Shown here in pieces: positions 30,514-39,650 of a DNA stretch of 64,000 bases. The position numbers and the translations under genes were made by a program. Below the pieces are notes generated by a model, which was not told the origin of the DNA, searched no databases, and saw only the letters and a list, made by a program, of their open reading frames with translations. Source of the stretch: Desulfomicrobium escambiense DSM 10707 (GTDB lineage Bacteria > Desulfobacterota > Desulfovibrionia > Desulfovibrionales > Desulfomicrobiaceae); assembly GCF_000428825.1 (NCBI RefSeq), contig NZ_AUAR01000017.1, positions 1 through 64,000 on the forward strand, in the 5' to 3' direction. Every line of letters begins with the position of its first letter. The first letter of the stretch is position 1.

Positions 30514-31130
30514 TTGAACTTGGCCCCCCGATCGTCAAAGGCGGCTGGTGCGAAATTCGCGCCGTGGTCGGCCAACCCGAACTCTGCGCCAAGGTGTTGA
30601 TACAGAAACGCAGGTTCAAGGGAGGGCGCCCCGATCCTGATGAAATAGTGAATGCCAAATACGGAATCAGGGATTTTCTCGAATACGAATGGAAGAACTA
30701 CAATAAGATTATCGCGGTCTGTCCCTCGGAACTCCGCCGCTATTTTGTGCACATACACGGGATTGAAACGACTCAGGACGGCGTCAAGGCGCTCGTCATG
30801 GACGTTGTTCGTGACGACAGGGGAGATATCGCGCCAAGCCTCGTCAAGAACACGCGTGTACTCAGCCCCGATTTCTGGACGACACTTGAACGCATTCGGC
30901 GCGAAGTCTTTGTACGCCACGCCATTGATCATTTTGGGATCGTGCCACGCAACATCCTGGTAAAGTCACCGGAATGTCCGGTCTTCATCGACTTTCAAAC
31001 CGGCAGAGAGCGCTACAGGGGGCAATTCTGGTTACGCTGGCCCTTCTTTGTCCGGGCCAAGACCAACCGCTGCTTCCGCAAACTGTACAAGGAGATGGGC
31101 ATTGCCGAAAGGCTGCCGAGTAAATCATGA
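30510..31130 (+). CDS. YrbL-like kinase-fold protein in the LPS operon (206 aa)
   Basis: Resembles the YrbL (PhoP regulatory network) family, a small protein-kinase-like fold. AKVLIQKRRFKG provides a possible ATP-binding Lys; DHFGIVPRNILVKSPECPVFIDF resembles the catalytic loop plus DFG-like Asp (H-x-G-x4-N-I-L ... D-F). The GTG start at 30510 has GAGGAG about 8 nt upstream and overlaps the GT stop; the C-terminus overlaps msbA. In this position a sugar kinase phosphorylating core heptose or Kdo is plausible but not proven. Confidence 0.7.
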   Translation: MIELGPPIVKGGWCEIRAVVGQPELCAKVLIQKRRFKGGRPDPDEIVNAKYGIRDFLEYEWKNYNKIIAVCPSELRRYFVHIHGIETTQDGVKALVMDVVRDDRGDIAPSLVKNTRVLSPDFWTTLERIRREVFVRHAIDHFGIVPRNILVKSPECPVFIDFQTGRERYRGQFWLRWPFFVRAKTNRCFRKLYKEMGIAERLPSKS

Positions 31131-32878
31131 AATTCCTGGAAAACCATACTGTAAATCTGCTTCGGCGCAGCCTGAGCTACTTTTTACCGTACAAGCTGCT
31201 TATTGTCGCCTCTTTTGCGGCCTTGGGCGTTGTCGCGCTCAGCACAGCAGGAGCTGCATACCTAGTCCAACCAGCTCTTGACGAAATTTTTATCAAAAAG
31301 GACGCTACCTCACTGGTCATTGTTCCATTTCTTCTTGTCGCTGTCTTTCTTGCAAAAGGACTTGGGCTCTTCGTACAGAAGTTTCTCATGTCCTACTGCG
31401 GAACAAAAGTTCTTGAGCAACTGCGATATGAGCTGTTTGCGAAGATAATCTGCCTGCCGATGGATTTTTTTGGCGAAACCCGCGTCGGGATGCTCATGTC
31501 CCGCATCATCAGCGATGTGAATCTGATCAGCGCCAGCCTGCCGGAACTCATACGGCTCATACAGCACAGCCTGACCATGGTCGGACTGATCGGCCTTGTC
31601 CTCTACAGAGACATGCAGCTCGCCTTCTGGGCCTGTCTTGTCTTCCCGCTGGCAGTCTATCCAGTCATCTACTTCGGACGGAAGTTGCGCAAAATCGGCA
31701 GAAAATACCAATCTGAACTGGCTGATATTTCCTCCCACCTCCAGGAGAGCTTCAACGGGCTGCGGGTGGTGAAGGCTTTTGCTTCCGAGGAGTACGAAAA
31801 AAACAAATTCAGGCATGTCAGCAACAACCTGGCTCGCATCGGCATCAAAGGGAAGATGTACAACCAGCTCTCTTCCCCGATCATGGAACTCATTGGAGCC
31901 GTCGGCGCCGGGCTGGTCATTTGGTACGGCGGCAGCCAAGTTATTGCCGGAAACCGGACTCCCGGAGAATTCTTCTCCTTCATGACAGCCCTGATCATGC
32001 TGTACGATCCCTTCAAATCCATCAGCCAAGCCAACAACACCATCCAGCAGGCCATGGCAGGGGCGGAGCGCGTCTTCGAAATTCTTGATTCGGCGGAACT
32101 GGTTGAAGAAACCGGCGGCACGCTCGAATACACCCCCCCGTTCACCGTGCTGTCCTTTGAGCGTGTGAGCTTTTCCTATCCGGGAGCGCCGGAACCGGCT
32201 CTGAAGGGCATCAACCTGACAATCAACGCAGGTGAGCGCATCGCCTTGGTCGGCCAGAGCGGCGCCGGCAAAACGACCTTTGCGCACCTGGTGCCGCGTT
32301 TTCACGATTGCACGGAGGGTGTAATTCGTCTGAACGGCCGCCCATTGCGCGACTACACGCTGGCCAGTCTGCGCACGAACATTGGAATCGTGTCTCAGGA
32401 CCCGTTTCTCTTCAATCTGTCGGTACGAGACAATATCGCCTACGGGCAACCGGGCACGGACCATATCCTGGTGGAGCAGGCGGCAAAGGCAGCCTACGCC
32501 CATGACTTCATCATGGAACTGCCCCAAGGCTACGACACAGTCGTCGGCGAAAAAGGCGTGAAGCTCTCAGGGGGACAGAAACAGCGTCTGACCATTGCCA
32601 GAGCCATCATGAAGAACCCTACACTTTTGATCCTGGACGAAGCCACGTCAGCTCTGGATACCGAATCCGAGCGCATCGTCCAGCAGGCGCTGGACAACCT
32701 CATGAAGGGGAGAACCAGCATCGTCATCGCACATCGCCTCTCCACCGTGCTCTCCGCAGACCGGATTATCGTCATGCGAAACGGTGAAATCGTCAGCCAA
32801 GGCACCAACGAACAACTCCTGCAGACCTGCCCGCTGTACACCAAGCTCTATACGCTTCAGTTTGAAGGTCAAAAATGA
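31127..32878 (+). CDS. msbA: MsbA-like ABC exporter (583 aa)
   Basis: Half-transporter with an N-terminal six-helix domain (about 1-315) and a nucleotide-binding domain: Walker A GQSGAGKTT, signature LSGGQKQRL, Walker B LLILDEATSALD, and H-loop IAHRLST. This is the length of MsbA/lipid-A flippases. Context (core glycosyltransferases, ligase) supports lipid A-core flipping. A PglK-type lipid-linked oligosaccharide flippase is an alternative, since the window also encodes an N-glycosylation set without a dedicated flippase. Confidence 0.9.
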   Translation: MKFLENHTVNLLRRSLSYFLPYKLLIVASFAALGVVALSTAGAAYLVQPALDEIFIKKDATSLVIVPFLLVAVFLAKGLGLFVQKFLMSYCGTKVLEQLRYELFAKIICLPMDFFGETRVGMLMSRIISDVNLISASLPELIRLIQHSLTMVGLIGLVLYRDMQLAFWACLVFPLAVYPVIYFGRKLRKIGRKYQSELADISSHLQESFNGLRVVKAFASEEYEKNKFRHVSNNLARIGIKGKMYNQLSSPIMELIGAVGAGLVIWYGGSQVIAGNRTPGEFFSFMTALIMLYDPFKSISQANNTIQQAMAGAERVFEILDSAELVEETGGTLEYTPPFTVLSFERVSFSYPGAPEPALKGINLTINAGERIALVGQSGAGKTTFAHLVPRFHDCTEGVIRLNGRPLRDYTLASLRTNIGIVSQDPFLFNLSVRDNIAYGQPGTDHILVEQAAKAAYAHDFIMELPQGYDTVVGEKGVKLSGGQKQRLTIARAIMKNPTLLILDEATSALDTESERIVQQALDNLMKGRTSIVIAHRLSTVLSADRIIVMRNGEIVSQGTNEQLLQTCPLYTKLYTLQFEGQK

Positions 32879-33699
32879 ACGATTCCTATGCAATAGTAAC
32901 GAGCGCTGACGAAGGTTACGCCAATTTTGTTAGAAACTTGGCTGAAAACTGCTTACGAACGTTCGGGCAAAGACTGATCGTCTATGACCTTGGAATCTGC
33001 GAGGATACGAAAAAGACTATTGATGCTGAGTTTATCGAATTCAAGACAAGCGAAGAATACAAAGACATCAACTCAAAAAACAGTATTAGAGCAACACATA
33101 AGCCCAGATGCATTATCGACTATTTTCATAGATCACAGCAGAAATTCTTGTTTATCGACGCAGATTGCCTTTTCACGGAGCGCCCTGTTTTTCCTGAGGC
33201 AGATATCTGCCTGACTTTCAGAATATACTCCGAACAGACGGCAAGCGACTTTCGCAAAAACGGTATTATCAACAGTGGAGTCATACTGATAGACCCCCTG
33301 TCAAAAAATAAGGCAGGCTTGGAATGTCTGCTCAAAAATTGGATTTCAAGATGCGAAGGCGACCAGGACTCCACAGACCAAAAAGCCCTGAGCGACATAT
33401 TACTTGATATTAACAATATAATATCCCCTGGAAAAACATACAAATTCAATAATGCAGAAATTTTGATTCTCGAGTCCGAATTCTTCAATGATGTCAAAAG
33501 AAGAACCGGAAGCATACTCCACTTCAAAGCCGCATCGAGAAGTACTGAAAAAATGCGGGAATATCTTTTATTCTACAAACTAACAAAATTCAGCGCAATT
33601 TTAAAAGCCTACATATACGCAAACAGGTTCCTTCTAGGAATTAAAAGAAAAAAAAATCCTAAAAGATACAAAACACGGTTCCTCAAAGAGATGTCATAG
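32875..33699 (+). CDS. Putative GT-A glycosyltransferase (274 aa), AT-rich
   Basis: The sequence contains a central FIDADCLF motif (D-x-D like), preceded by KPRCIIDYFHRSQQKFLF and followed by NSGVILIDPLSKN, a pattern of GT8-like/nucleotide-diphospho-sugar transferases (donor loop and 'N-S-G' element). No membrane helix. It is noticeably AT-rich with frequent Lys/Asn/Ile, unlike the GC-rich genes before it. It overlaps msbA by ATGA. Donor unknown; family assignment is moderate. Confidence 0.65.
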   Translation: MNDSYAIVTSADEGYANFVRNLAENCLRTFGQRLIVYDLGICEDTKKTIDAEFIEFKTSEEYKDINSKNSIRATHKPRCIIDYFHRSQQKFLFIDADCLFTERPVFPEADICLTFRIYSEQTASDFRKNGIINSGVILIDPLSKNKAGLECLLKNWISRCEGDQDSTDQKALSDILLDINNIISPGKTYKFNNAEILILESEFFNDVKRRTGSILHFKAASRSTEKMREYLLFYKLTKFSAILKAYIYANRFLLGIKRKKNPKRYKTRFLKEMS

Positions 33700-33700
33700 A

Positions 33701-35023
33701 ATGAACGGAAATTTTTTCTACAATTGTAGCTATAATATTTTTAATACATCATTCTACAGTAAAGAAAATATAAATTCATTTTCTTACAATTTGCTTCGCA
33801 TAGGATTTTGCATATTCATCCTGACACTCCCAATCGGAAAAGCGCCCTCAAATGTTGGAGCAGTCATAGCTTTAATCGGGCTTACCGGATATTATTCAAC
33901 AAACTATTACAAATCAAATTTTTATAATCTGGAAAGATTAAAATGGATTTATATCTTATTTATCTCATTTTTATTTTTCAAAATATTTCATAACATTAAC
34001 ATATCAAACGGCTGGTACGGATTCTACACAAATACTGTAGGAGCATTTACACTTTTCCTCATTGGCCTGGAATTCATTCGGAATGAAAAGGACATCAAAC
34101 TTCTTGTCGTTCTTTTCGCAATCGCCGGATTTTACGAAGGACTTGACGGAATATACCAATACGTCACGGGATTCGACCTGATACGGGGCGATGCACCGCT
34201 CGGCGGACCTACGGGGATTCGACTGACAGGATCATTCAAGACATATCGCGTTGGAAACTACATGTCGCTTGTCCTCCCTGTGGCCTTGGCAACATGGTTT
34301 ATTTTACCGATAGCATGGAAAAAGTTCTCAAAATTCGCATTCATGACCGCCCTGCTTACACCCGGTATCTTTCTCCTTGCAGGATCTCAAACCAGAAGCG
34401 GCCTGCTGGGCTTTTTTGTGGCGACAACCGCCAGCCTCATCCTGCTCAACGCCATTTCCTGGAAGGGATTTGTCGGCTGCGGGACAGTGCTGGGCAGCGC
34501 CTTGCTCTTTGTCAAACGCACGTCGTTTGAGATGATCATGCGCGACGGTCGTATCAAAGAACTCTGGCCGTACGCCTGGAAAGTCTTTGAAAGCGCCCCC
34601 CTGCTCGGCGTGGGCCTGAACAGTTACAATCCTGGCGTACATGCGCTAGGTCTCAAATTCCACATGCATTCGCAAAGCATCCAGCACCCACATAACATCT
34701 ACCTCCAGTTCCTGTGTGAAATGGGCATCGTCGGCTTGGCGATCCTCCTTTTCTTCCTGCTGACCTATATGCTCTGGGCATTGCGCCGCATCGTCAACAA
34801 CCGCTCCAGGAATCAGGGTGTCTCCTGGAAACTGACCTCTTGCTTTTGGGCGGCATTTCTGGGGTACATGGCTTCGGGAATTAGCGCTCACGACTTCTTC
34901 CGGACATGGTGGCTTGGGATGGCGTTCTCAATCCTCGGCATTCTTTTGGGATGCAGTTTGGCGTTGAAAACTGAAGCAGAAGCAGAAATAGTATACGCTA
35001 CAAATGATTGTGCCACGGCATGA
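33701..35023 (+). CDS. O-antigen ligase family protein (440 aa)
   Basis: A polytopic membrane protein of the WaaL/Wzy_C type. Multiple hydrophobic helices surround a periplasmic loop with GSFKTYRVGNYMSLVLPVAL and, further on, SQTRSGLLGF and GVGLNSYNPGVHALG followed by HPHNIYLQFLCEMGIVGL (typical H-N-x-x-L motif). It probably attaches O-antigen to lipid A-core at the periplasmic face, ending the plus-strand operon. The first third is AT-rich. A Wzy polymerase is a less likely alternative because an ABC exporter is present nearby. Confidence 0.85.
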   Translation: MNGNFFYNCSYNIFNTSFYSKENINSFSYNLLRIGFCIFILTLPIGKAPSNVGAVIALIGLTGYYSTNYYKSNFYNLERLKWIYILFISFLFFKIFHNINISNGWYGFYTNTVGAFTLFLIGLEFIRNEKDIKLLVVLFAIAGFYEGLDGIYQYVTGFDLIRGDAPLGGPTGIRLTGSFKTYRVGNYMSLVLPVALATWFILPIAWKKFSKFAFMTALLTPGIFLLAGSQTRSGLLGFFVATTASLILLNAISWKGFVGCGTVLGSALLFVKRTSFEMIMRDGRIKELWPYAWKVFESAPLLGVGLNSYNPGVHALGLKFHMHSQSIQHPHNIYLQFLCEMGIVGLAILLFFLLTYMLWALRRIVNNRSRNQGVSWKLTSCFWAAFLGYMASGISAHDFFRTWWLGMAFSILGILLGCSLALKTEAEAEIVYATNDCATA

Positions 35024-35052
35024 TATCGGTGGCATAGAATCGCGGAAGGAAA

Positions 35053-36459
35053 TCAGCAGGCTCCACGGCAACGAAACACTTCACCGGGCGTCTTGATCAA
35101 AATGTAGATATCAAACCAGACCGACCAATTACGAACATAATAGGCATCCAGACGGACCCGCTCGGCATATGATGTATCGCTTCGCCCGGAAACCTGCCAA
35201 AGCCCGGTCAATCCGGGCTTAACCTTCTTATAGAGAGCAAAGCCGCCCTGATATTTGTCCACCTCGTCCCAGACAATGGGACGCGGACCTACCAGACTCA
35301 AATCCCCGCGCAAAACGTTCCAGAGTTGGGGCAGCTCATCCAGGCTTGTTTTTCGCAAAATGCGCCCCACACGGGTGATGCGCGGGTCACAAGCCAACTT
35401 GTGGTTCTGATCCCATTCGGCACGCAGAACTGGATCAACTGCCAAGCACTCTGTCAACGCATCGTCAGCATCCTGAACCATGGTCCGAAACTTCCAGATA
35501 AGAATGTCCCTGCCGTCCAGCCCGATGCGCTTTTGGCGATAAAAGACTGGGCCGGAGGAATCTTGCTTGATCCAGATGGCTATCGCCAAAGACAGCAATA
35601 AAATGAGCGGCAGAAAAAAGAAAATCAACCCGAGCTCCATACATCGCTTTACCCACTGCCTGCGCGGATCAAGAAGCTTCTGGTGAACCTCAAGACCTAA
35701 AATTCCGCCTAAATCAAAGGCTGAAATCCACAGCGAAGACGCGCCGAAGAAATCGGGGATCAAAATCAAGCGGCGAAACTCGGATGCCGGCCCTTCCAAT
35801 ATTTCCACGAGACGCGCAGGTGATACGCCAGGCATGGCAACGATGGCGACTGCGTCCCGGTATCCTCTGGTCAAATTCCCTGCGGATTGGAGCCCCCCTT
35901 CGACCGGCACGCCTTGGATGAGGGTCCCGATTTTGCGTGGATCGTCGTCAAAAAATGCAACTGGCCGTAGCCCGAGGCGATGCTCACGAGCCAAGGCTTT
36001 GCACACTTCCCGCCCGGTTTTACCCGCACCCAATATCACGACGGGATGCCCCCACCAATCCATGGCATGGGCCTTACGACGCAACAAAGAGCGAAACAGT
36101 GGAAGCACCAGAAGGGCTCCTAACCAAGCCATGAGAAAAATGCCCCGCGAGTAAAGCTCTCCCTGTTTCGAAAGAAACACCGCACCGGACATGGCAAGAA
36201 ATATGACAGAAGTGGACTGCGATAATTTTTTGAGTTCTTCAGGGGGGCTGAGCAGAATTCCAGGATATAAACCGACAAGAGCATTGGACACAAGAAACAA
36301 CCCCAGACACGGAACAAGGTGCCAATAAAGGAGAAGCCCAAACTGTCCACCAAAAGCATAACGGACCCAAACACTCAGGCACCAGACCAGCAGCAGCCCT
36401 GCGAAGTCCGAAACGGCAAATATACCGGCCATGGCAAGAGAATTGATTTTTCTTTTCAT
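35053..36459 (-). CDS. WbaP-type undecaprenyl-phosphate hexose-1-phosphate transferase (468 aa)
   Basis: Polyisoprenyl-phosphate hexose-1-P transferase. N-terminal membrane helices (about 10-120) and a Rossmann-like central domain ([17 protein letters not shown]) precede the C-terminal catalytic domain: [49 protein letters not shown] and [14 protein letters not shown]. It initiates a glycan on undecaprenyl phosphate (Gal/Glc-1-P type). Its start overlaps the upstream GT2 gene by ATGA. It is one of two initiating transferases in the window (the other is at 59916). Confidence 0.93.
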   Translation of the reverse strand: MKRKINSLAMAGIFAVSDFAGLLLVWCLSVWVRYAFGGQFGLLLYWHLVPCLGLFLVSNALVGLYPGILLSPPEELKKLSQSTSVIFLAMSGAVFLSKQGELYSRGIFLMAWLGALLVLPLFRSLLRRKAHAMDWWGHPVVILGAGKTGREVCKALAREHRLGLRPVAFFDDDPRKIGTLIQGVPVEGGLQSAGNLTRGYRDAVAIVAMPGVSPARLVEILEGPASEFRRLILIPDFFGASSLWISAFDLGGILGLEVHQKLLDPRRQWVKRCMELGLIFFFLPLILLLSLAIAIWIKQDSSGPVFYRQKRIGLDGRDILIWKFRTMVQDADDALTECLAVDPVLRAEWDQNHKLACDPRITRVGRILRKTSLDELPQLWNVLRGDLSLVGPRPIVWDEVDKYQGGFALYKKVKPGLTGLWQVSGRSDTSYAERVRLDAYYVRNWSVWFDIYILIKTPGEVFRCRGAC

Positions 36460-37397
36460 CGAAGGTCAGCCATCTTGCGAGACGGATTCGTTTGCCAAAA
36501 TCCTACGTGCATACTGAGGTGTTTTTTTATACGCAAGGGAATGAATTTTTCCAATTTGCCAAGAGTAAAGCCTGCAAATTTTGCGCATGTCTGTCCAATC
36601 GCATGAAAAAAAGCATACATCTCACCTTGCTTAAGCATGTGGGCAAGCAGTTCTCGAGTATATGCAGCGCCGCGTCCGTTGGTAGCCAGACCTGGAAGGT
36701 CAAAATGTCTGGAAAAAAAGACACCAATGTCGAAATATCGTTGAAATGTCTGCAGCAAAGAATAGTCATGCGAGTGATAAACCCTCGCATCTGCGGTATA
36801 TACGACCGCGTGCTCTGCCTCCAAAAGCTTCGCGCACATGAGCATGTCTTCATTCATGATCACATCATCAGCAAACATGCCCACATCCATGAATACATCT
36901 TTCCTTATTGCCGAAGACACGTTGGAAAAAAAATAGGCCCCTAGACCCATAGACTCATTGCTTGCACGCGTCCGTAGCTGGCTCACAGGTGGGTAGTTAA
37001 AATCTCTCGCAAACTTCTCGCCCGCGGAAGCGTTCGGATATGCCACCTGCCGCGCATAGCTTGCTACTGCCTTACCCGACAGGATCGGATCAAGCAAATG
37101 TTGCAGGAAAAAAGAATCCACCGGCAATGCATCCTGAGTCATGAAAACGAGGATATCACCTTGTGCATGAAGAGAGGCTAGGTTACGTGTGCCGCCATGG
37201 TTGAAATTGCACCGGTGAATTGGCAAAACCGTACAACCCAAGTCATGCGCTAGTTGAGCTGTACCGTCGGTTGATTCCGAATCAACAACGATAATTTCTT
37301 GAGGAACAGTAATTTGATTGCGCAAGGATGTGATGAGTGGTTTAAGCACCCTCGTCGCATTCAAACTAGGTATGATGACAGAAATATTTATGGACAT
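36456..37397 (-). CDS. GT2 glycosyltransferase, rhamnosyltransferase-like (313 aa)
   Basis: GT-A fold with N-terminal ISVIIPSLNATRVLKPLITSL, DSESTDGT and the motif FMTQDALPVDSFFLQ (TQDA in the D-x-D position, typical of rhamnosyltransferases). MNEDMLMCAKLL supplies the catalytic ED. No membrane helices. Located between WbaP and another GT2. rml genes nearby are consistent with dTDP-rhamnose donor, but this is inference. AT-rich relative to the core genes. Confidence 0.85.
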   Translation of the reverse strand: MSINISVIIPSLNATRVLKPLITSLRNQITVPQEIIVVDSESTDGTAQLAHDLGCTVLPIHRCNFNHGGTRNLASLHAQGDILVFMTQDALPVDSFFLQHLLDPILSGKAVASYARQVAYPNASAGEKFARDFNYPPVSQLRTRASNESMGLGAYFFSNVSSAIRKDVFMDVGMFADDVIMNEDMLMCAKLLEAEHAVVYTADARVYHSHDYSLLQTFQRYFDIGVFFSRHFDLPGLATNGRGAAYTRELLAHMLKQGEMYAFFHAIGQTCAKFAGFTLGKLEKFIPLRIKKHLSMHVGFWQTNPSRKMADLR

Positions 37398-37403
37398 AAT
37401 ACT

Positions 37404-38318
37404 TTAAATGTAAAGCAAGAGGCCGATATTTCTTAACAGATCTTGCTTCCAAAACCCATATTTATAAAGCGATAATAACCTCTGAGCATAAGATTTTTCA
37501 TGGATTTTCGCATAAATATCTGCCAGCTTAAGAGCGTCCACCATATCTTGTCTCGTGTTGAAACACTCGCAAAATGCCTGCGCCTGTCGTTGGGCTGCGC
37601 ACAAAGAACTTTGAGGATTCGTATTATTCAATCTTTTTATGGCACCTTTCAAATCGCTGCGGACAGCTCCTAGTTGATTTGCATCGTGCTGCCTGTAACG
37701 AACCAACGGACGTGATACGAACCCAATTTTTCCAACAGCTGATGCCACAAGCGCGAGCCACCAATCATGCATAACTGCAGCTTGGGGCACAGGAAAAGCC
37801 AAATCTTTAAGCGCCTTGTTGATAAGCATTGCACACCCGGTGACATTATTTTGCACAAGAAGACGACGAAAACTCTGAACATGAGGATTAAGACGTTGAT
37901 ACTTCCATAGAGAGGCATCAACAAGGCGTAGATGTGAATCACAAACGGATAAATCACTATGGATGAGAATAGGCATATCAGAGCCATACTGCTTCTCCAT
38001 CCGGACCATGAGTTCCATTTGGACGGCAAGCTTGTCAGACTCCCAGATGTCATCTTGATCTGCAAAGGCCACGTAAGCAGCGTCGGTTGTTTGTGCGAGA
38101 ATGTTGAAATTTTCTAATATCCCGACGTTTCCCAAACGATCACTCAAGAGAAGCAATTGATCTGCACGAGAGGCGAGAATTCGCGGAGTATTATCGCTAG
38201 AACCATCATCACGGGCAATGATTATTGGAGAAAGTGTCTGAGACAAAACTGAATCAAGAAGACCGCCCAAGTACAGAGAACCATTATAAGTCGCCAAAAG
38301 CAACGCCATTTGAGACAT
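37404..38318 (-). CDS. GT2 glycosyltransferase (304 aa)
   Basis: GT-A enzyme: MALLLATYNGSLYLGGLLDSVL, RDDGSSDNT, and FADQDDIWESDKL (D-x-D region, similar to rhamnosyl/abequosyltransferases such as RfbG-type). QHD-like and RYRQHDANQLG segment near the C-terminus is also family typical. AT-rich. Seven bases upstream of the next GT2. Donor unknown. Confidence 0.88.
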   Translation of the reverse strand: MSQMALLLATYNGSLYLGGLLDSVLSQTLSPIIIARDDGSSDNTPRILASRADQLLLLSDRLGNVGILENFNILAQTTDAAYVAFADQDDIWESDKLAVQMELMVRMEKQYGSDMPILIHSDLSVCDSHLRLVDASLWKYQRLNPHVQSFRRLLVQNNVTGCAMLINKALKDLAFPVPQAAVMHDWWLALVASAVGKIGFVSRPLVRYRQHDANQLGAVRSDLKGAIKRLNNTNPQSSLCAAQRQAQAFCECFNTRQDMVDALKLADIYAKIHEKSYAQRLLSLYKYGFWKQDLLRNIGLLLYI

Positions 38319-38429
38319 AAGCTGACAACCAAATTATAATATAAAAGTAATATTAAAACAAAAAAATTACAATATTAATTTTCCATAGAAATATTATATT
38401 TTTGTTAACTCCATACATAAGCTAACACT

Positions 38430-39287
38430 TTATTTTTTTTTATATATAGAATATATTATATCACTAGGAAATAATTTAAGAAAAGGCAACATCACTACGA
38501 TAATACAATATAATGCACAACTCGTTACAAAATTATAACTCCCAACATATGAAATACGCGTAAAAAGACCTTTAAAACGAAGACTTGGAAGGGATCCACG
38601 ACAGATTTCTGCAAATCCGAAACGACTGACAATACGGTTCAAATTATCCGAATTAAAATAATGTATGTGCGGAGAAGGCATATCCCTCTGCCATAGCCGA
38701 TCAAAATACAATTTAAATCCCATTCGATGAAGAAATTTAGCAACACGGTAAAATATTCCCCGACTACTAGGCAAGTTAAGCAGGAGCAGCCCGCCCGTAT
38801 TTAATCGATCATGACAAGCAGCAAGTACCATTTTTATATCTGACACATGCTCAATAACGTCATTGAAAACAATGATGTTAAATTTTTCATCCTCGAAAAG
38901 CGCTTCAGGAAAATAGCCAAATCGAATTGACCTTCCTTGAGATTTTGCGGCAGCAAAAACTCGCTCATCTGGCTCCACACCCATTACGTCAAAATCACGA
39001 CTTGCGGCATCAAGAAACCAACCATGACCAGCGCCAACATCCAGCAGGCGAGCACGTTTATTTGCCTGTAGCTCTTTAAGCTTATTAACCAAAGCTCTAA
39101 AATTTCTCTGCCTAAGTTCGCACAATGCCTTCTCTCTTAAAATCTCATCAACACGCTTATGCGCCTCAATACTGTTTATTGCTGGCTTGAAACGAGACTT
39201 TTCATATTTACAATTTTTACACAATAGGTGATACGATGCCTGACCGGCACTTATTAACTCACCACAAACTGGGCACATATTATTCAC
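38430..39287 (-). CDS. Class I SAM methyltransferase with N-terminal zinc ribbon (285 aa)
   Basis: The start is GTG 39287, with AGGGG 7 nt upstream. The N-terminus has two Cys pairs (MCPVCGEL and LCKNCKYE), forming a likely zinc ribbon. The SAM motif LLDVGAGHGWFLDAA and the NDVIEHVSD motif follow. A hydrophobic C-terminal stretch (about 255-285) suggests membrane contact. Probably methylates a sugar or caps the O-polysaccharide. This architecture (zinc ribbon plus UbiG-like MTase) is common in glycan clusters. Very AT-rich. Confidence 0.8.
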   Translation of the reverse strand: MNNMCPVCGELISAGQASYHLLCKNCKYEKSRFKPAINSIEAHKRVDEILREKALCELRQRNFRALVNKLKELQANKRARLLDVGAGHGWFLDAASRDFDVMGVEPDERVFAAAKSQGRSIRFGYFPEALFEDEKFNIIVFNDVIEHVSDIKMVLAACHDRLNTGGLLLLNLPSSRGIFYRVAKFLHRMGFKLYFDRLWQRDMPSPHIHYFNSDNLNRIVSRFGFAEICRGSLPSLRFKGLFTRISYVGSYNFVTSCALYCIIVVMLPFLKLFPSDIIYSIYKKK

Positions 39288-39300
39288 ACAAAGACCCCTT

Positions 39301-39648
39301 TTACTTCAAAGATGAAATCAAAACACCAACTAATATTAATGATGCACCAACAAAAGTATTCCAATATATTTTTTCACCAATTATAAAATGACCTAACAAA
39401 GGCACAAAAATGAACGCCAATGCCGCATATGGATAAGCGATGCGCAATGGAATCTGCTTAAGTACAAAAAGCCACATCCCTGTTGCAAAAAAATATACAA
39501 GCAGAGCAACTAGCAAATTAATATTAAACAGACTTAAAATACCCGCAAGTGAGAAATTAATTTTTTCTGCTGCGAGTTTAAATAATATTTGCCCTAGAGA
39601 CAATGATAGCACAGTAAAGAGTATCAATATTGTTTGCGACAAATTCAT
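39301..39648 (-). CDS. Small EamA/SMR-type membrane transporter (115 aa)
   Basis: Four hydrophobic helices with short loops, DMT-superfamily like (SLGQILFKLAAEKI, IPLRIAYPYAALAF, and IIGEKIYWNTFVGASLILVGVL). ArnE/ArnF-type subunits of Und-P-sugar flippases have this size. It is separated by only 2 bp from a DPM1-like glycosyltransferase, which makes a polyprenyl-phosphate sugar; this pair would flip and deliver it to the periplasm. This pairing is inference. Confidence 0.72.
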   Translation of the reverse strand: MNLSQTILILFTVLSLSLGQILFKLAAEKINFSLAGILSLFNINLLVALLVYFFATGMWLFVLKQIPLRIAYPYAALAFIFVPLLGHFIIGEKIYWNTFVGASLILVGVLISSLK

Positions 39649-39650
39649 TT

